64,000 nt of DNA from Streptomyces celluloflavus (lineage in GTDB: Bacteria > Actinomycetota > Actinomycetes > Streptomycetales > Streptomycetaceae). The position numbers and the translations under genes were made by a program. The notes under the pieces were generated by a model, which made no database searches, was not told where the DNA came from, and saw only the letters and a program-made list of their open reading frames with translations. How positions within the stretch are numbered: the stretch's first letter is position 1; each line of letters begins with the position of its first letter. The stretch covers positions 310,001 to 374,000 of the forward strand of contig JOEL01000003.1 in assembly GCA_000720995.1 (NCBI GenBank). Reading direction: 5' to 3'. Shown here piece by piece: positions 23,796 to 32,706 of the stretch.

Positions 23796-25039
23796 TTACG
23801 GGTGCCTTCCCGGGAAGTGCCGGCACCGGGTGGCGGAACCTGGTGCCGCGGGCCGGGTGGCCCACCGCCCTCGCCCGGTACGCAGGTGTACGGAAGCGGG
23901 GTGAAGCCGTTGAAGCCCTGGGTCATATAGCTGGTGGCGTAGGCGCCGCAGGAGAGCACCCAGACCGGATCTCCCGAAGCGGCCGCTCGGGGCACCTGGA
24001 CGAGACCGTGCTCATGCGCATAGGCGTCGTCGCTGTCGCAGGTGGGGCCTGCGACCACGGCCGGCACCGATGCGGCATCCGGGTGCGAGGGAAAGACGAG
24101 CCGGTACTGCAACTCGTCCATCTCATACAGGCCGTTGAACTTTCCGCAGCTCAGGTACAGCCAGTACTGACGTTCACCGTTCAGTTTCTGCCGCGCGGAG
24201 AGCCGGGAGACATGCGTCCGGATGGCACCGTGGTCGGCGACGAGATAGCGCCCCGGTTCCACGATGAAGTCCAGCTGGTGCCCGGGTATCTCCCTGAGCT
24301 GCTGCATGCCCTCGCGGATCACGGCGAATATCTTGTCCGTCGGCGGGTCCAGCGGTCTGCCCCGTTTGTCGAGATAGCCGAGAGCCGGCAGGCCACCGCC
24401 GAGATTGACGTGATCCAGGGATATCCCTCGCCGGTCCAGGACTTCGAGAACGTCCGCGAGGCGTTCGACGGCACTGCGCCAGGCTTCGGCCGTCATCTGC
24501 TGCGAACCGACGTGCACGGAAAGCCCCGACGGTGTCAGCCCCGTTTCGCGGGCCGTTTCCAGCACGCGCACCGCGTCCGCGGGCGAGCAGCCGAATTTGT
24601 TGCCGAGTCCCCAGAGCGCCCCGTCCCCCTCGGTGGCCAGCCGGCAGAACACCCGGGCACCGGGGGCGTGGCGGGCGATCGCCGTCACGTCCTCCAGGCT
24701 GTCGGTCGCGAAATCCCGGATGCCGAGGCGATATGCCTCGATGATGTGCCGGTCGGACTTGATGGTATTGCCGTAGTGGATTCTCTCGACCGGCACTCCG
24801 GTCCGGAGCGCCTGCGCGATCTCGTGGGGGCTCGCCGCGTCGAACCCGGCGCCCTTGTCCGCCAGACAGGAGAGCACCTCGTCCACCGGGCAGGCTTTCA
24901 TCGCGAAGCGGACGGATAATCCCGGCAGCTCCCTCAGCAGGGTGTCGTAGGAGTCCTCGATTCCGGCGAGATCGAAGATGATCCGGTCCTCGGCGGCGGC
25001 CGCCAGCGCGGCGAACATGGACGTGTTCTCGTACGTCAT
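23792..25039 (-). CDS. Fold type III PLP-dependent amino-acid decarboxylase
   Basis: A 415-residue enzyme of the ornithine/diaminopimelate/arginine decarboxylase superfamily. The PLP Lys is Lys48 in VRFAMKACP, followed by GAGFDAASPHEI; HYGNTIKSDRHI, LSVHVGSQ, VNLGGGLP and EPGRYLVADHG form the alanine-racemase-like barrel, and the C-terminal beta domain has Cys334 in CDSDDAYA, the dimer-contributed catalytic Cys. The substrate could be ornithine, lysine or another basic or unusual amino acid. The ATG overlaps the stop of the DUF6271 gene. The enzyme would supply an amine building block in the operon. Confidence 0.93.
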   Translation of the reverse strand: MTYENTSMFAALAAAAEDRIIFDLAGIEDSYDTLLRELPGLSVRFAMKACPVDEVLSCLADKGAGFDAASPHEIAQALRTGVPVERIHYGNTIKSDRHIIEAYRLGIRDFATDSLEDVTAIARHAPGARVFCRLATEGDGALWGLGNKFGCSPADAVRVLETARETGLTPSGLSVHVGSQQMTAEAWRSAVERLADVLEVLDRRGISLDHVNLGGGLPALGYLDKRGRPLDPPTDKIFAVIREGMQQLREIPGHQLDFIVEPGRYLVADHGAIRTHVSRLSARQKLNGERQYWLYLSCGKFNGLYEMDELQYRLVFPSHPDAASVPAVVAGPTCDSDDAYAHEHGLVQVPRAAASGDPVWVLSCGAYATSYMTQGFNGFTPLPYTCVPGEGGGPPGPRHQVPPPGAGTSREGTRK

Positions 25040-26367
25040 CGACGGTCGCAGCCTCGCTGCCTCGGGATGTGGTGAAGGCCGGTGGCTCCGCTCGCGCTCA
25101 TCATCGCTTCCCACACCTCGATGAGCAGGGCGAAGTCCTCCATGTCATGCCGGGCCTCGTCGAGCAGCCGCTCGCGACGCGACGCCAGGAGATCGGCGAA
25201 CTCGGCATACCTGCCGCCCAGTTTCCGGTAGGAGACATCGAGGACATCCAGCCGCCGGACGTTCTCCGCCCGGTCCAGCCGGGTGCTTTCCCGGACCAGC
25301 TCGGCAACCACGGAGGCGCGCACCTGATACCGGTCGTCGAGCAGTGACTCGCCGGCCTGCGCCATCCTGTCGTAGAGGAAATTGAAGTAGAGCATGGAGA
25401 GGAAGAACTTCACGAACCGCATCTGGTACGCCAGGAATCCCGGACCGGTTCTGCGCTCCCCGGTGTAGAAATTCTCGATGTTGCGGTTGTGCAGCACACC
25501 GGGCAGCGCGGCGTCGTGGACGAGGTGCATGAGGAAGTAGTCGCTGCCGATGGTGTTGGTCGCGGGCGGCAGCGGCACACGTTCGTGCACCTGATGGAAG
25601 CTGATGTTGCACATGTCCACCCGCAGGGGATCGACGAGGGTCAGGATCGAATGGTCCCGGGTGAACGAATCGGAGCCGGCTCCCCGGAAGGACTCGTCGA
25701 CGAGCTGCTTCTTCTCCTCGTCGGACCAGTCGGCGGGCGCCCAGAGGCCGACCATGTCGGTATAGACGTCCGGGTCGAGCTGATAGATCTCGCCGATGTC
25801 CACGGAAAGCTCGCCCACGAAGGAACTGCCCGCCATCGTCACCGGTTTGTCCGCGTGCCGCGGATCCAGCGTGGTCTCGGATACGCCGTGCACCGCGTCG
25901 CTCGCGCGTTTTCCGAGCGATCCGAGCTCATGATGGATGGGAAAGACGGGCGCGCCGTTCACGACCTGGTAGCGGCTGTCCGAATCCCTGCGGTGGATGG
26001 AATGGCAGCCGAGCGCTCCACCGATCAGGAACGCACGATTGGTGCAGGCGCCGTAGGAGACATCGGCCGGGAGCATGAGATCAAGCACCAGTTCGGGCTT
26101 CATGACGTCGGCGCGGTGGATGACCCGTTGCAGAAAGTCCCGCTGCTCCGTTTCGCCGAGATGGTGCACGACCACCCCCGGCACCCTGGGCAATTCCCGG
26201 ACGGTTCGCGTGTGCCCGGCGAACGCGGATGCGTCGGAGGAGTCCAGGATCAGCAGATGGACCTCGACATCGAAATGCTCGGCCGCGTACACGGCCTCCT
26301 CGTTGACGGCCGCTATCGTCGCGGCGCATTCCCGGTTGGTGGGCAGCGTCAGGCAGATTTTGCGCAT
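25036..26367 (-). CDS. DUF6271 family protein, glycosyltransferase-like
   Basis: A 443-residue protein that I place in DUF6271 from memory of its conserved blocks: ICLTLPTNRECAATI at the N-terminus, CHSIHRRDSDSRYQ, PIHHELGSLG, DESFRGAGSDSFT, NISFHQVHERVPLPP, TIGSDYFLMHLVHDA and LHNRNIENFYTGERRT. The start resembles a GT-A nucleotide-binding fold, and RRDSDS could be the DxD-type metal and sugar-nucleotide site. Its activity is not known to me. It is cytoplasmic, with no signal peptide. Its start lies 19 bp inside the end of the dioxygenase gene and its end overlaps the decarboxylase start, so it is a core operon member. Confidence 0.85.
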   Translation of the reverse strand: MRKICLTLPTNRECAATIAAVNEEAVYAAEHFDVEVHLLILDSSDASAFAGHTRTVRELPRVPGVVVHHLGETEQRDFLQRVIHRADVMKPELVLDLMLPADVSYGACTNRAFLIGGALGCHSIHRRDSDSRYQVVNGAPVFPIHHELGSLGKRASDAVHGVSETTLDPRHADKPVTMAGSSFVGELSVDIGEIYQLDPDVYTDMVGLWAPADWSDEEKKQLVDESFRGAGSDSFTRDHSILTLVDPLRVDMCNISFHQVHERVPLPPATNTIGSDYFLMHLVHDAALPGVLHNRNIENFYTGERRTGPGFLAYQMRFVKFFLSMLYFNFLYDRMAQAGESLLDDRYQVRASVVAELVRESTRLDRAENVRRLDVLDVSYRKLGGRYAEFADLLASRRERLLDEARHDMEDFALLIEVWEAMMSASGATGLHHIPRQRGCDRR

Positions 26368-27413
26368 ACCCGTTCCCCGGTCGACTCTTCGCTTTCCCGC
26401 CCGCGCCACGGTTCGAGGCCCAGCAGTCTGGCACCCAGGCCGTTCAGCGCGGCGGTGCCGTACCTCAGGGATTCATGCCGCCTGGCGTCACCGAGCAGCG
26501 TCCTGTTCCAGTCCGGTGTACTGAGCCGGCGCCAGGACTCGACCCGGGAGCGCCGCAGTTCCTCATGCGATTCCAGCGCGGGCATCATGGAGAGGTACTG
26601 GACGGCCCGCACCCCGTTCTCCGAGGTGTTGGGCGCCACACCGTGCGCCAGCGCGCCATTCCAGATCAGCAGGTCGCCGGCCTGGAGTTCCGGCCGGACC
26701 ACGGGCATCTCCGCCCGGTCGAACGTGGGCCGGATCGGGTCCCGGTCCGCCGGCTGAAGGGCCTTCCACCGGTCGAACTGACGGAACAGCTCGGGCGCGC
26801 ACTGGAAGCCGCCGTGCTCCGGCGAGGTGGCATTCAGCGCGATGATCCCCTGAACCCGCTGCGGCAGCACACCGAGCGAGGTGTCGATATCCCAGTGGAG
26901 CTCGATGTCGAACCCGCGCTCCGTGGCCGGAATGAGGGCGCGGTCGCGGTTCTTGATGTTGGGCGGGTTCAGGTTGAGCCGGTCCAGGGTCACCCAGAGT
27001 TCTTCGCAGTCCCAGACATCGACGAATGCGTCGTAGACCCGCTGTGCCTGCCGGCTGTCCCAGAGGAGTTGGTGGTGGTACGCCTCGACGAACCCGTAGA
27101 TATGCAGTTCCCGGTCCAGATCCGACCGGAACTCGCGGTCCTCGTACCACGTGTCCGGCCGCGCCGGATCGAGCCCCTGGAAGTCCCAGGCGAACTCCAG
27201 CAGGCGCTTCGCCGCCGAGGCGGGTATCGCCTGCTTCACCACGACGTAACCGTAGGTTTGCCAGAAAGCGAAGTCCTCCTCGGACAGCACGCGAAGCCGC
27301 CGTGATTTCCGGAGGTCCCGCAGCGGTGTCTGCGCGAGATAGGTGTCACCGTCCGAGCTGAAATAGGGCACGTCCGAAGGGGCTCGGGACAGATGGCGTT
27401 CAGATGTCGGCAT
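26349..27413 (-). CDS. PhyH-type Fe(II)/2-oxoglutarate dioxygenase, first gene of the operon
   Basis: A 354-residue non-haem iron oxygenase. The double-stranded beta-helix carries the facial triad His173-x-Asp175 in ELHWDIDTS and His257 in LAHGVAPN, with Arg269 (GVRAVQYLSMMP) positioned to bind 2-oxoglutarate. The N-terminal helical region (LSEEDFAFWQTYGYVVVKQAI) is typical of PhyH. The family hydroxylates or desaturates unactivated carbons, often on amino acids or sugars in natural-product pathways; the substrate is unknown. GGAG lies 7 nt before ATG 27413; the frame continues upstream only into non-conserved sequence. It leads the five-gene unit. Confidence 0.89.
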   Translation of the reverse strand: MPTSERHLSRAPSDVPYFSSDGDTYLAQTPLRDLRKSRRLRVLSEEDFAFWQTYGYVVVKQAIPASAAKRLLEFAWDFQGLDPARPDTWYEDREFRSDLDRELHIYGFVEAYHHQLLWDSRQAQRVYDAFVDVWDCEELWVTLDRLNLNPPNIKNRDRALIPATERGFDIELHWDIDTSLGVLPQRVQGIIALNATSPEHGGFQCAPELFRQFDRWKALQPADRDPIRPTFDRAEMPVVRPELQAGDLLIWNGALAHGVAPNTSENGVRAVQYLSMMPALESHEELRRSRVESWRRLSTPDWNRTLLGDARRHESLRYGTAALNGLGARLLGLEPWRGRESEESTGERVCAKSA

Positions 27414-27498
27414 GCAGTCGCTCCAGAGCTCGAATTTTCCGTATGCCCGAGCAGATCGCTCCCGGACTGTTCGCGTACCGGGAATCGCCGGGTGGGTG

Positions 27499-27534
27499 GG
27501 GCATACGCAGTCGTATACGCGGTCGTATACGCGG
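27499..27534. repeat. 12-bp tandem repeat with CGTATACG palindrome upstream of the PhyH operon
   Basis: TCGTATACGCGG occurs twice in tandem (27511-27522 and 27523-27534), preceded by a third degenerate copy GGGCATACGCAG (27499-27510). Each exact copy contains the 8-bp palindrome CGTATACG. The block lies 86-121 bp before the first gene of the operon, a position suited to an operator or activator array. No known consensus is recognised. Confidence 0.52.
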
Positions 27535-27940
27535 TCGGCGTCGAGAACGGCCTCGGTACGGCCGTCGGCGCCCATGCCGCGGCGGCGCGCGGCGCGGCCG
27601 ACGCCGTTCACCGGCGCGGACGTTGACGCGTGCAGCGGCAGAAGTCGTTTCGAGGAGGAAAGGGCAGGGGGTGAAAGGGCAGGAGAGAAAGGAGCAGGGG
27701 GCAGAAAGGATCAGTGCGGCGAGACCCGGAAGGGGCGCACCACCGCGCCGACCGGCCGTTCCGCAGAAGTCGTGGTTCTCGGCGAAACAGCACCGGCTTC
27801 CCGCACCGTTACGCCGTGTACGTGGTGCCCTTCACGGGCCATGGACGAAGTGTCCGCATGATGTCGGCCGGCCACATTCCCCCGCTGCGCCAGGGCCGGC
27901 ACGCAACATCCATCACTTGCTGCGCTTGCGCCCCACTAAA

Positions 27941-27956
27941 ATGGACTAGACCAACT
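27941..27956. promoter_or_regulatory. DasR-like (dre) site in the shared upstream region
   Basis: TGGACTAGACCA (27942-27953) matches 11 of 12 positions of the core dre consensus TGGTCTAGACCA, the operator of the GntR-family N-acetylglucosamine regulator DasR. It lies 372 bp before the GH3 gene and 530 bp before the PhyH operon, so either could be the target. Confidence 0.56.
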
Positions 27957-28216
27957 TCCGGTGTCAATACCGAATTCCGGAGCGGCCGACGGCTTCCCCG
28001 CTCGAAACGACCATCGCTCGCACGGCGCCGGAGCAACCGGGGAAGCCGACCGGAGAGGCCACCCACGCACGACACTCACCCCCCGGCACCCCCACTCGAC
28101 GCTCCCCGCACGGCACTTCCCGCACCCCACCCGACACCCCTCCGCACCCCGCGCCCGTTCCGTCATGAGGCGGCCCAGCCCGGCCACCCGGCGCCGAAGC
28201 GGGGTGAACGGGACCC

Positions 28217-28262
28217 TTGACACTGCGGATTGGACTAGGCCAATATTCGTTGGCCTGTACCA
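28217..28262 (+). promoter_or_regulatory. Promoter of the GH3 gene overlapped by two DasR-like sites
   Basis: A -35 TTGACA (28217-28222) is followed 18 bp later by CAATAT (28241-28246), a weak -10. TGGACTAGGCCA (28231-28242, 10 of 12 to dre) covers the spacer and -10, and TGGCCTGTACCA (28251-28262, 9 of 12) lies just downstream, centres 20 bp apart. Binding would block RNA polymerase, so repression relieved by aminosugar phosphates is predicted, consistent with the hexosaminidase encoded 51 bp further on. Confidence 0.62.
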
Positions 28263-28312
28263 ATGCTCGTCGCTGTGATCCATGCGCGCGCACTACCCGG
28301 AAGGCCCAGCCG

Positions 28313-29824
28313 ATGTCCTCCAGCAAGCACAGCAAGGAGTTGCGGCGACTCGCGCTCTCCGTCCTGCAACCGGGTTTCGTGGGCACCGAGGCACCGGAGT
28401 GGGTACTGCGCGCCATTCGTGACGGGCTGTCGTCCGTCGTGCTCTTCACCCGTAACATCGCCTCCCCCGAACAACTCGCCCGGCTGACCGCGCAACTCCG
28501 CGCCGAGAACCCGGCGCTGATCATCGCGATCGACGAGGAGGCGGGCGATGTCACCCGGATCGAGTCCGCGACCGGCTCCACCCGCCCCGGCAACTTCGCC
28601 CTCGGCGCCGTCGACGACCCCGAGCTGACCGAGTCCGTCGCCCGCGACCTGGGCCGTCAGCTGCACGCCGCCGGGGTGAGCCTCGACTACGCGCCCAGCG
28701 TGGACGTCAACTCCAACCCCGACAACCCCATCATCGGCGTCAGGTCGTTCGGCATCGACTCCGCCGTGGTGTCCCGCCATACCACCGCATGGGTACGGGG
28801 ACTCCAGTCCGCCGGTGTCGCCGCCTGCGCCAAGCACTTCCCCGGCCACGGGGACGTCGCCGTCGACTCCCACCACGGCCTGCCCAGCTACGACGCCGGC
28901 CTCGACCAGATCGCCGCACAGGCGCTGCCCCCCTTCCGGGCCGCCCTGGACGCGGGCGTGCGCGCGGTCATGAGCGGCCACCTCCTGGTGCCCGCCTACG
29001 ACCCGGACCGGCCGGCCACCCTCAGCCACCGCATCCTCAACGGCCTGCTCCGCGAAGAACTCGGATTCGACGGCCTGATCGTCACCGACGCCATAGAGAT
29101 GGGCGCCGTCACCCACCGCTACGGCATCGACGGCGCCACGGTGAAGGCCATCGCCGCCGGCGCCGACGCCATCTGCGTCGGCGGGGAGAACGCCGAGGAG
29201 GCGACCGCCGAACTCCTCGCCGGTGCCCTTGTCGACGCCGTGTCCCGCGGAGAACTCGCCGAAGCGCGGCTGGCGGAGGCGGCCGACCGCGTCCGGGCGT
29301 TCGCCGACTGGTCGATCGACCTGGGCCGGGCCGTCCCGGTCAACCCCATCAGCGGCGACATCGGCTTCACCGCCGCCCGGCGCGCCGTCCGGCTGAGCGG
29401 CTCCGTGCACGACACCCTCCCCCTGGCCGCCCCGCCGCACGTGGTGGAGCTGGTGCCCACCACCAACCTGGCCATCGGCAAGGAGACGCCGTGGGGCGTC
29501 GCCGCGCCGCTGCGCGAGCGCCTGCCCGGCACCACCTTCGTGCGCGTCCACCACCAGGAGCTGACGGCTCGCTCCGCCGTCCTGGAGGACTACGCGCTGG
29601 CCCCCGCCGCGGGACGGCCGATGGTCATCGTCGTCCGGGACGCCTCCCGGCACGCCTGGATGGGCCGCGCCCTCGCCGACCTCGCCAAGGCGCGCCCCGA
29701 CGCGATCGTGGTGGAGATGGGCCTGCCCGGTGGCCCCGCCCTCGGCGCGGTCCAGATCTTCACCCACGGTGCCACCGCGGCCGCCGGCGTCGCCGCCGCG
29801 GAGGTCCTGGCCGGCGCCCGATAG
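28313..29824 (+). CDS. GH3 beta-N-acetylglucosaminidase
   Basis: A 503-residue glycoside hydrolase of the NagZ/N-acetylhexosaminidase branch of GH3. The GlcNAc-binding signature KHFPGHGD begins at Lys174, DSHHGLPSYD carries the mobile-loop His used as acid/base, and the nucleophile is Asp259 in VTDAIEMGAV. A second alpha/beta domain (VHDTLPL onward) follows the barrel. No signal peptide is visible, so it probably works in the cytoplasm on imported chitobiose or muropeptide-derived sugars. GGAAGG lies ahead of the ATG. The dre-like sites in its promoter fit control by DasR, as for other GlcNAc genes. Confidence 0.93.
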   Translation: MSSSKHSKELRRLALSVLQPGFVGTEAPEWVLRAIRDGLSSVVLFTRNIASPEQLARLTAQLRAENPALIIAIDEEAGDVTRIESATGSTRPGNFALGAVDDPELTESVARDLGRQLHAAGVSLDYAPSVDVNSNPDNPIIGVRSFGIDSAVVSRHTTAWVRGLQSAGVAACAKHFPGHGDVAVDSHHGLPSYDAGLDQIAAQALPPFRAALDAGVRAVMSGHLLVPAYDPDRPATLSHRILNGLLREELGFDGLIVTDAIEMGAVTHRYGIDGATVKAIAAGADAICVGGENAEEATAELLAGALVDAVSRGELAEARLAEAADRVRAFADWSIDLGRAVPVNPISGDIGFTAARRAVRLSGSVHDTLPLAAPPHVVELVPTTNLAIGKETPWGVAAPLRERLPGTTFVRVHHQELTARSAVLEDYALAPAAGRPMVIVVRDASRHAWMGRALADLAKARPDAIVVEMGLPGGPALGAVQIFTHGATAAAGVAAAEVLAGAR

Positions 29825-30478
29825 GCCGTCACCTCGCCCCGGTGTCCACGTCGGCACCGACGGTCCCGCGCCGGCGGATCACGTAAGCGGATCACGACGA
29901 CTGCCGGCAGACCTCGGCGAGGTCCAGGCGGCGTACATCACGCCGTTGCCCTCGGAGAGAAGACCGCCTCGCGCAGGCCGTCGCCCGATCGCGGCGGCGG
30001 CCTCGCGGGCGTCGGCCGCCAGTTCGGCGGCACCGGCCATGCCCCGCCCAGCAACTCCCGTTCCGCTGCCGGCCCGGCACAAGCGCCCGGCCACCGCGCC
30101 GCACGGTCCCGCTCCACGTACCTGGCCGTATACCAGCCATGACCGCATGTCAGCCGTGACCAAATGCCGCCCCCGGGCCCCGCTCACCGCCCGTCGAATG
30201 CCCCGCTCGGCGACCCCGGCCCCGGCCCGTTCATGATAATAAGTACGCAGGTTCGTCGGCCCCGACGATTCCGGGAGCGATCCACTCTCATCCGAGGCGT
30301 GCCGGAGCGCGCCACGGGGACCGGTCCGGCAGTCCCGGACGACGCGGTGGCGGCCACTTTCCCGATCGTTTTCACCCGGTCATGTATCAGCCTTTGTCCC
30401 GGTCACGTACCGGCCCTTCGTGCTGCCCGCGTACCGTACGGGCGGCCGCTGGACGACAACATTCTGGAGGACAGCGCC
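29825..30478. other. 654-bp gap without a supported gene
   Basis: Several frames are open on both strands, but none has a ribosome site or a recognisable domain. A minus-strand frame (29879-30187) contains AELAADAREAAAAIGRRPARG, which looks helical but is low-complexity. An AT-richer patch around 30225-30260 (TGATAATAAGTACG) may hold a promoter for the S9 peptidase gene. Confidence 0.5.
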
Positions 30479-32641
30479 ATGGACCACTCGACGCACCACC
30501 CGACCGACCACCCCACGGACCACCACTCCGTCAACGCGGCGGACTTCCCCCGCCAGTTCGCGCGCACCCGCCGCTTCTCCCTCGGGGCGCCGCGGCACTT
30601 CACCGTCTCTCCGGACGGCCACCGGATTCTCTTCACCCGTACCGGATCGGGCACCGACCCGGTGGGCCGGCTCTGGCAGTACGCGGACGGTGCCGAACAT
30701 CTGCTGGCCGACCCTGCGCTCCTGGTGGGGGACGGTCCCGCGGCCGTTCCGGAGGAGGAGCGACTGCGCCGGGAGCGGGCCCGCGAGCGGTCCGTGGGCG
30801 TGGTGAGCTACGCGACCGACACCGCCGCCCGCCTCGTCGCCTTCACCTTGTCCGGTGCCCTGTGGGCGGTCCGTACGGACGGCGGTGCGCCGTTCTCCGT
30901 CCCGGCGGCCGGGCCGGTCGTCGACCCCCGCCCCTCCCCCGACGGCCGGCACATCGCCTACGTCAGCCGCCGTTGCCTGCACGTCGTCGAGCCGGCCGGG
31001 GCCGACCGGCAGCTGGCCCGCGCCGAAGGACCCGAGATCTCCTACGGGCTCGCCGAGTACACGGCCGCCGAGTCGATGGGCCGGCCGCGCGGCTACTGGT
31101 GGGCGCCGGACAGCCGCCGCCTCCTGGTGGCCCGGGTCGACACCTCCCCCGTGGCACGGCGCTACCTGAGCGATCCGGCCGACCCGGCGCAGCCGCCGCG
31201 GGTCATCCGCTATCCGGCGGCGGGCACCGCCAACGCCGAGGTCACCTTGCAACTGCTGTCCCTGGAGGGGGAACGCACCGAGGTGACCTGGGACCGGCAG
31301 GCGTTCGAGTACCTGGTCGACGCCGGCTGGGACGCGCACGGGCCCCTCATCGCCGTACAGAGCCGCGACCAGCGCACCCTGCGCACACTCGCGGTCGACC
31401 CGGCGACCGGCGCCACCGAGGTGCTGCACGAGCGGACCGATCCCGCGTGGGTGGAGATCGTGCCCGGCACGCCGGCCCGTACCGCCTCCGGCGCTCTCGT
31501 ACTGCCCGAGGACGCGGGCGACACCCGGTATCTGACCGTCGGCGGGCGGCGGGTCACACCGGACGGGCTCCAGTTGCGCGAGGTCCTGGGGGTCGAGGGT
31601 GAGAGGGTGCTGTTCACGGCGAGCGAGGACCCGACGCAGACGCATGTGTGGCGTCACGACCCCGCCCTGGGCAACCGCCGGCTGACCCGCGATCCCGGTG
31701 TGTACGGGGCGACTTCGCGCGGCGGCACGGCCGTCCTGGCCGGGCTGACGCCGCGGGGCGCCGAGGTGAGCGTGGTGCGGGACACCGGGGCGGACACGGG
31801 GCCCGGTGACCCCGCGCCGTACGGTGTCATCGCCTCACACGCCGAGGAGCCGCTTGTCGCGCCGCGCCCCCGCCATCTCACGCTGGGCGAACGGGAGTTG
31901 CGCGGTGCGCTTTACCTTCCGTCGTGGTACGAGGAGGGCACCGGTCCGCTGCCCGTGCTGCTCGATCCGTACGGGGGCCCGTCCATGCAGCTCGCGGTGC
32001 GGGCCCGCGGCTGGTTCGCGTGCGTGTCGCAGTGGTTCGCGGAGCAGGGGTTCGCGGTGCTCGTGGTGGACGGGCGCGGGACACCGGGGCGCGGCCCGGC
32101 CTGGGAGAAGGCCATTCTGGGCGATCAGCTCGGGCCGGCGCTGGCGGACCAGGTGGACGCGCTGCACGCGGCCGCGGAGCGGTTCCCCGACCTGGACCTG
32201 ACGCGGGTGGCGATCCGCGGCTGGTCGTTCGGCGGGTTCCTGGCGGCGGCCGCGGTGCTGCACCGGCCGGACGTCTTCCACGCCGCGGTGGCCGGCGCCC
32301 CGCCCACCGACCAGCGGCTGTACGACACCCACTGGAAGGAGCGTTTTCTGGGCCACCCGGAGGAGCGGCCGGAGAACTACGCGCGCTCCTCCCTGGCCGG
32401 GCACGGCCATCTGCTGCGCCGTCCGCTGCTGCTCGTCCACGGGCTGGCGGACGACAACGTGGCGGTCGCGCACACCCTGCGCTTCTCGGCGGAACTGCTC
32501 GCGGCGGGCAGACCGCACACCGTGCTGCCGCTGCCCGGCGCCACACATATGCCGGCCGACGACAGGGTCAACGAGAACCTGCTGCGCTTCCAGCGCGACT
32601 TCCTGCTCGACGCCTTGAGGGAGCGCGCCGCCGAGGGGTGA
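30479..32641 (+). CDS. S9 prolyl oligopeptidase family, dipeptidyl-peptidase IV-like
   Basis: A 720-residue serine peptidase. An N-terminal beta-propeller (DPPIV_N, residues about 40-440; HIAYVSRRCLHVVE and GYWWAPDSRRLLVARVD) gates an alpha/beta-hydrolase domain with the triad Ser583 in GWSFGGF, Asp658 in LADDNV and His690 in ATHMPADD. YAESMGRPRGYWW-like EYTAAESMGR supplies the Glu-containing N-terminus anchor of DPP4 enzymes. It is expected to remove X-Pro dipeptides from peptides; with no signal peptide it is probably cytoplasmic. The His/Thr-rich N-terminal 20 residues are unusual. GGAGG lies 8 nt before the ATG. Confidence 0.93.
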   Translation: MDHSTHHPTDHPTDHHSVNAADFPRQFARTRRFSLGAPRHFTVSPDGHRILFTRTGSGTDPVGRLWQYADGAEHLLADPALLVGDGPAAVPEEERLRRERARERSVGVVSYATDTAARLVAFTLSGALWAVRTDGGAPFSVPAAGPVVDPRPSPDGRHIAYVSRRCLHVVEPAGADRQLARAEGPEISYGLAEYTAAESMGRPRGYWWAPDSRRLLVARVDTSPVARRYLSDPADPAQPPRVIRYPAAGTANAEVTLQLLSLEGERTEVTWDRQAFEYLVDAGWDAHGPLIAVQSRDQRTLRTLAVDPATGATEVLHERTDPAWVEIVPGTPARTASGALVLPEDAGDTRYLTVGGRRVTPDGLQLREVLGVEGERVLFTASEDPTQTHVWRHDPALGNRRLTRDPGVYGATSRGGTAVLAGLTPRGAEVSVVRDTGADTGPGDPAPYGVIASHAEEPLVAPRPRHLTLGERELRGALYLPSWYEEGTGPLPVLLDPYGGPSMQLAVRARGWFACVSQWFAEQGFAVLVVDGRGTPGRGPAWEKAILGDQLGPALADQVDALHAAAERFPDLDLTRVAIRGWSFGGFLAAAAVLHRPDVFHAAVAGAPPTDQRLYDTHWKERFLGHPEERPENYARSSLAGHGHLLRRPLLLVHGLADDNVAVAHTLRFSAELLAAGRPHTVLPLPGATHMPADDRVNENLLRFQRDFLLDALRERAAEG

Positions 32642-32706
32642 GGCGTACCCGGAGCGGCGGGCGGGGCCCGGCCGGGTGCGTCCCGTCCGGCCGGGTCCGG
32701 CCCCGG

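Larger units (their letters stand above)
27414..28312. other. 899-bp divergent regulatory region without a supported gene
   Basis: This gap lies between the PhyH operon (minus) and the GH3 gene (plus). Its GC content is locally lower and uneven, and open frames here have no ribosome sites or recognisable protein sequence. It holds a 12-bp tandem repeat near 27.5 kb and three DasR-like sites (27.94 and 28.23-28.26 kb). A purine-rich run (27650-27710) separates these. It is long enough to have lost a gene, but I see no remnant. Confidence 0.6.

Noticed and set aside
29879-30187. Minus-strand frame with Ala-rich helices between the GH3 and S9 genes
   Set aside because: Low complexity, no convincing start and no identifiable family; it could be a decayed end of a gene but the evidence is too thin.
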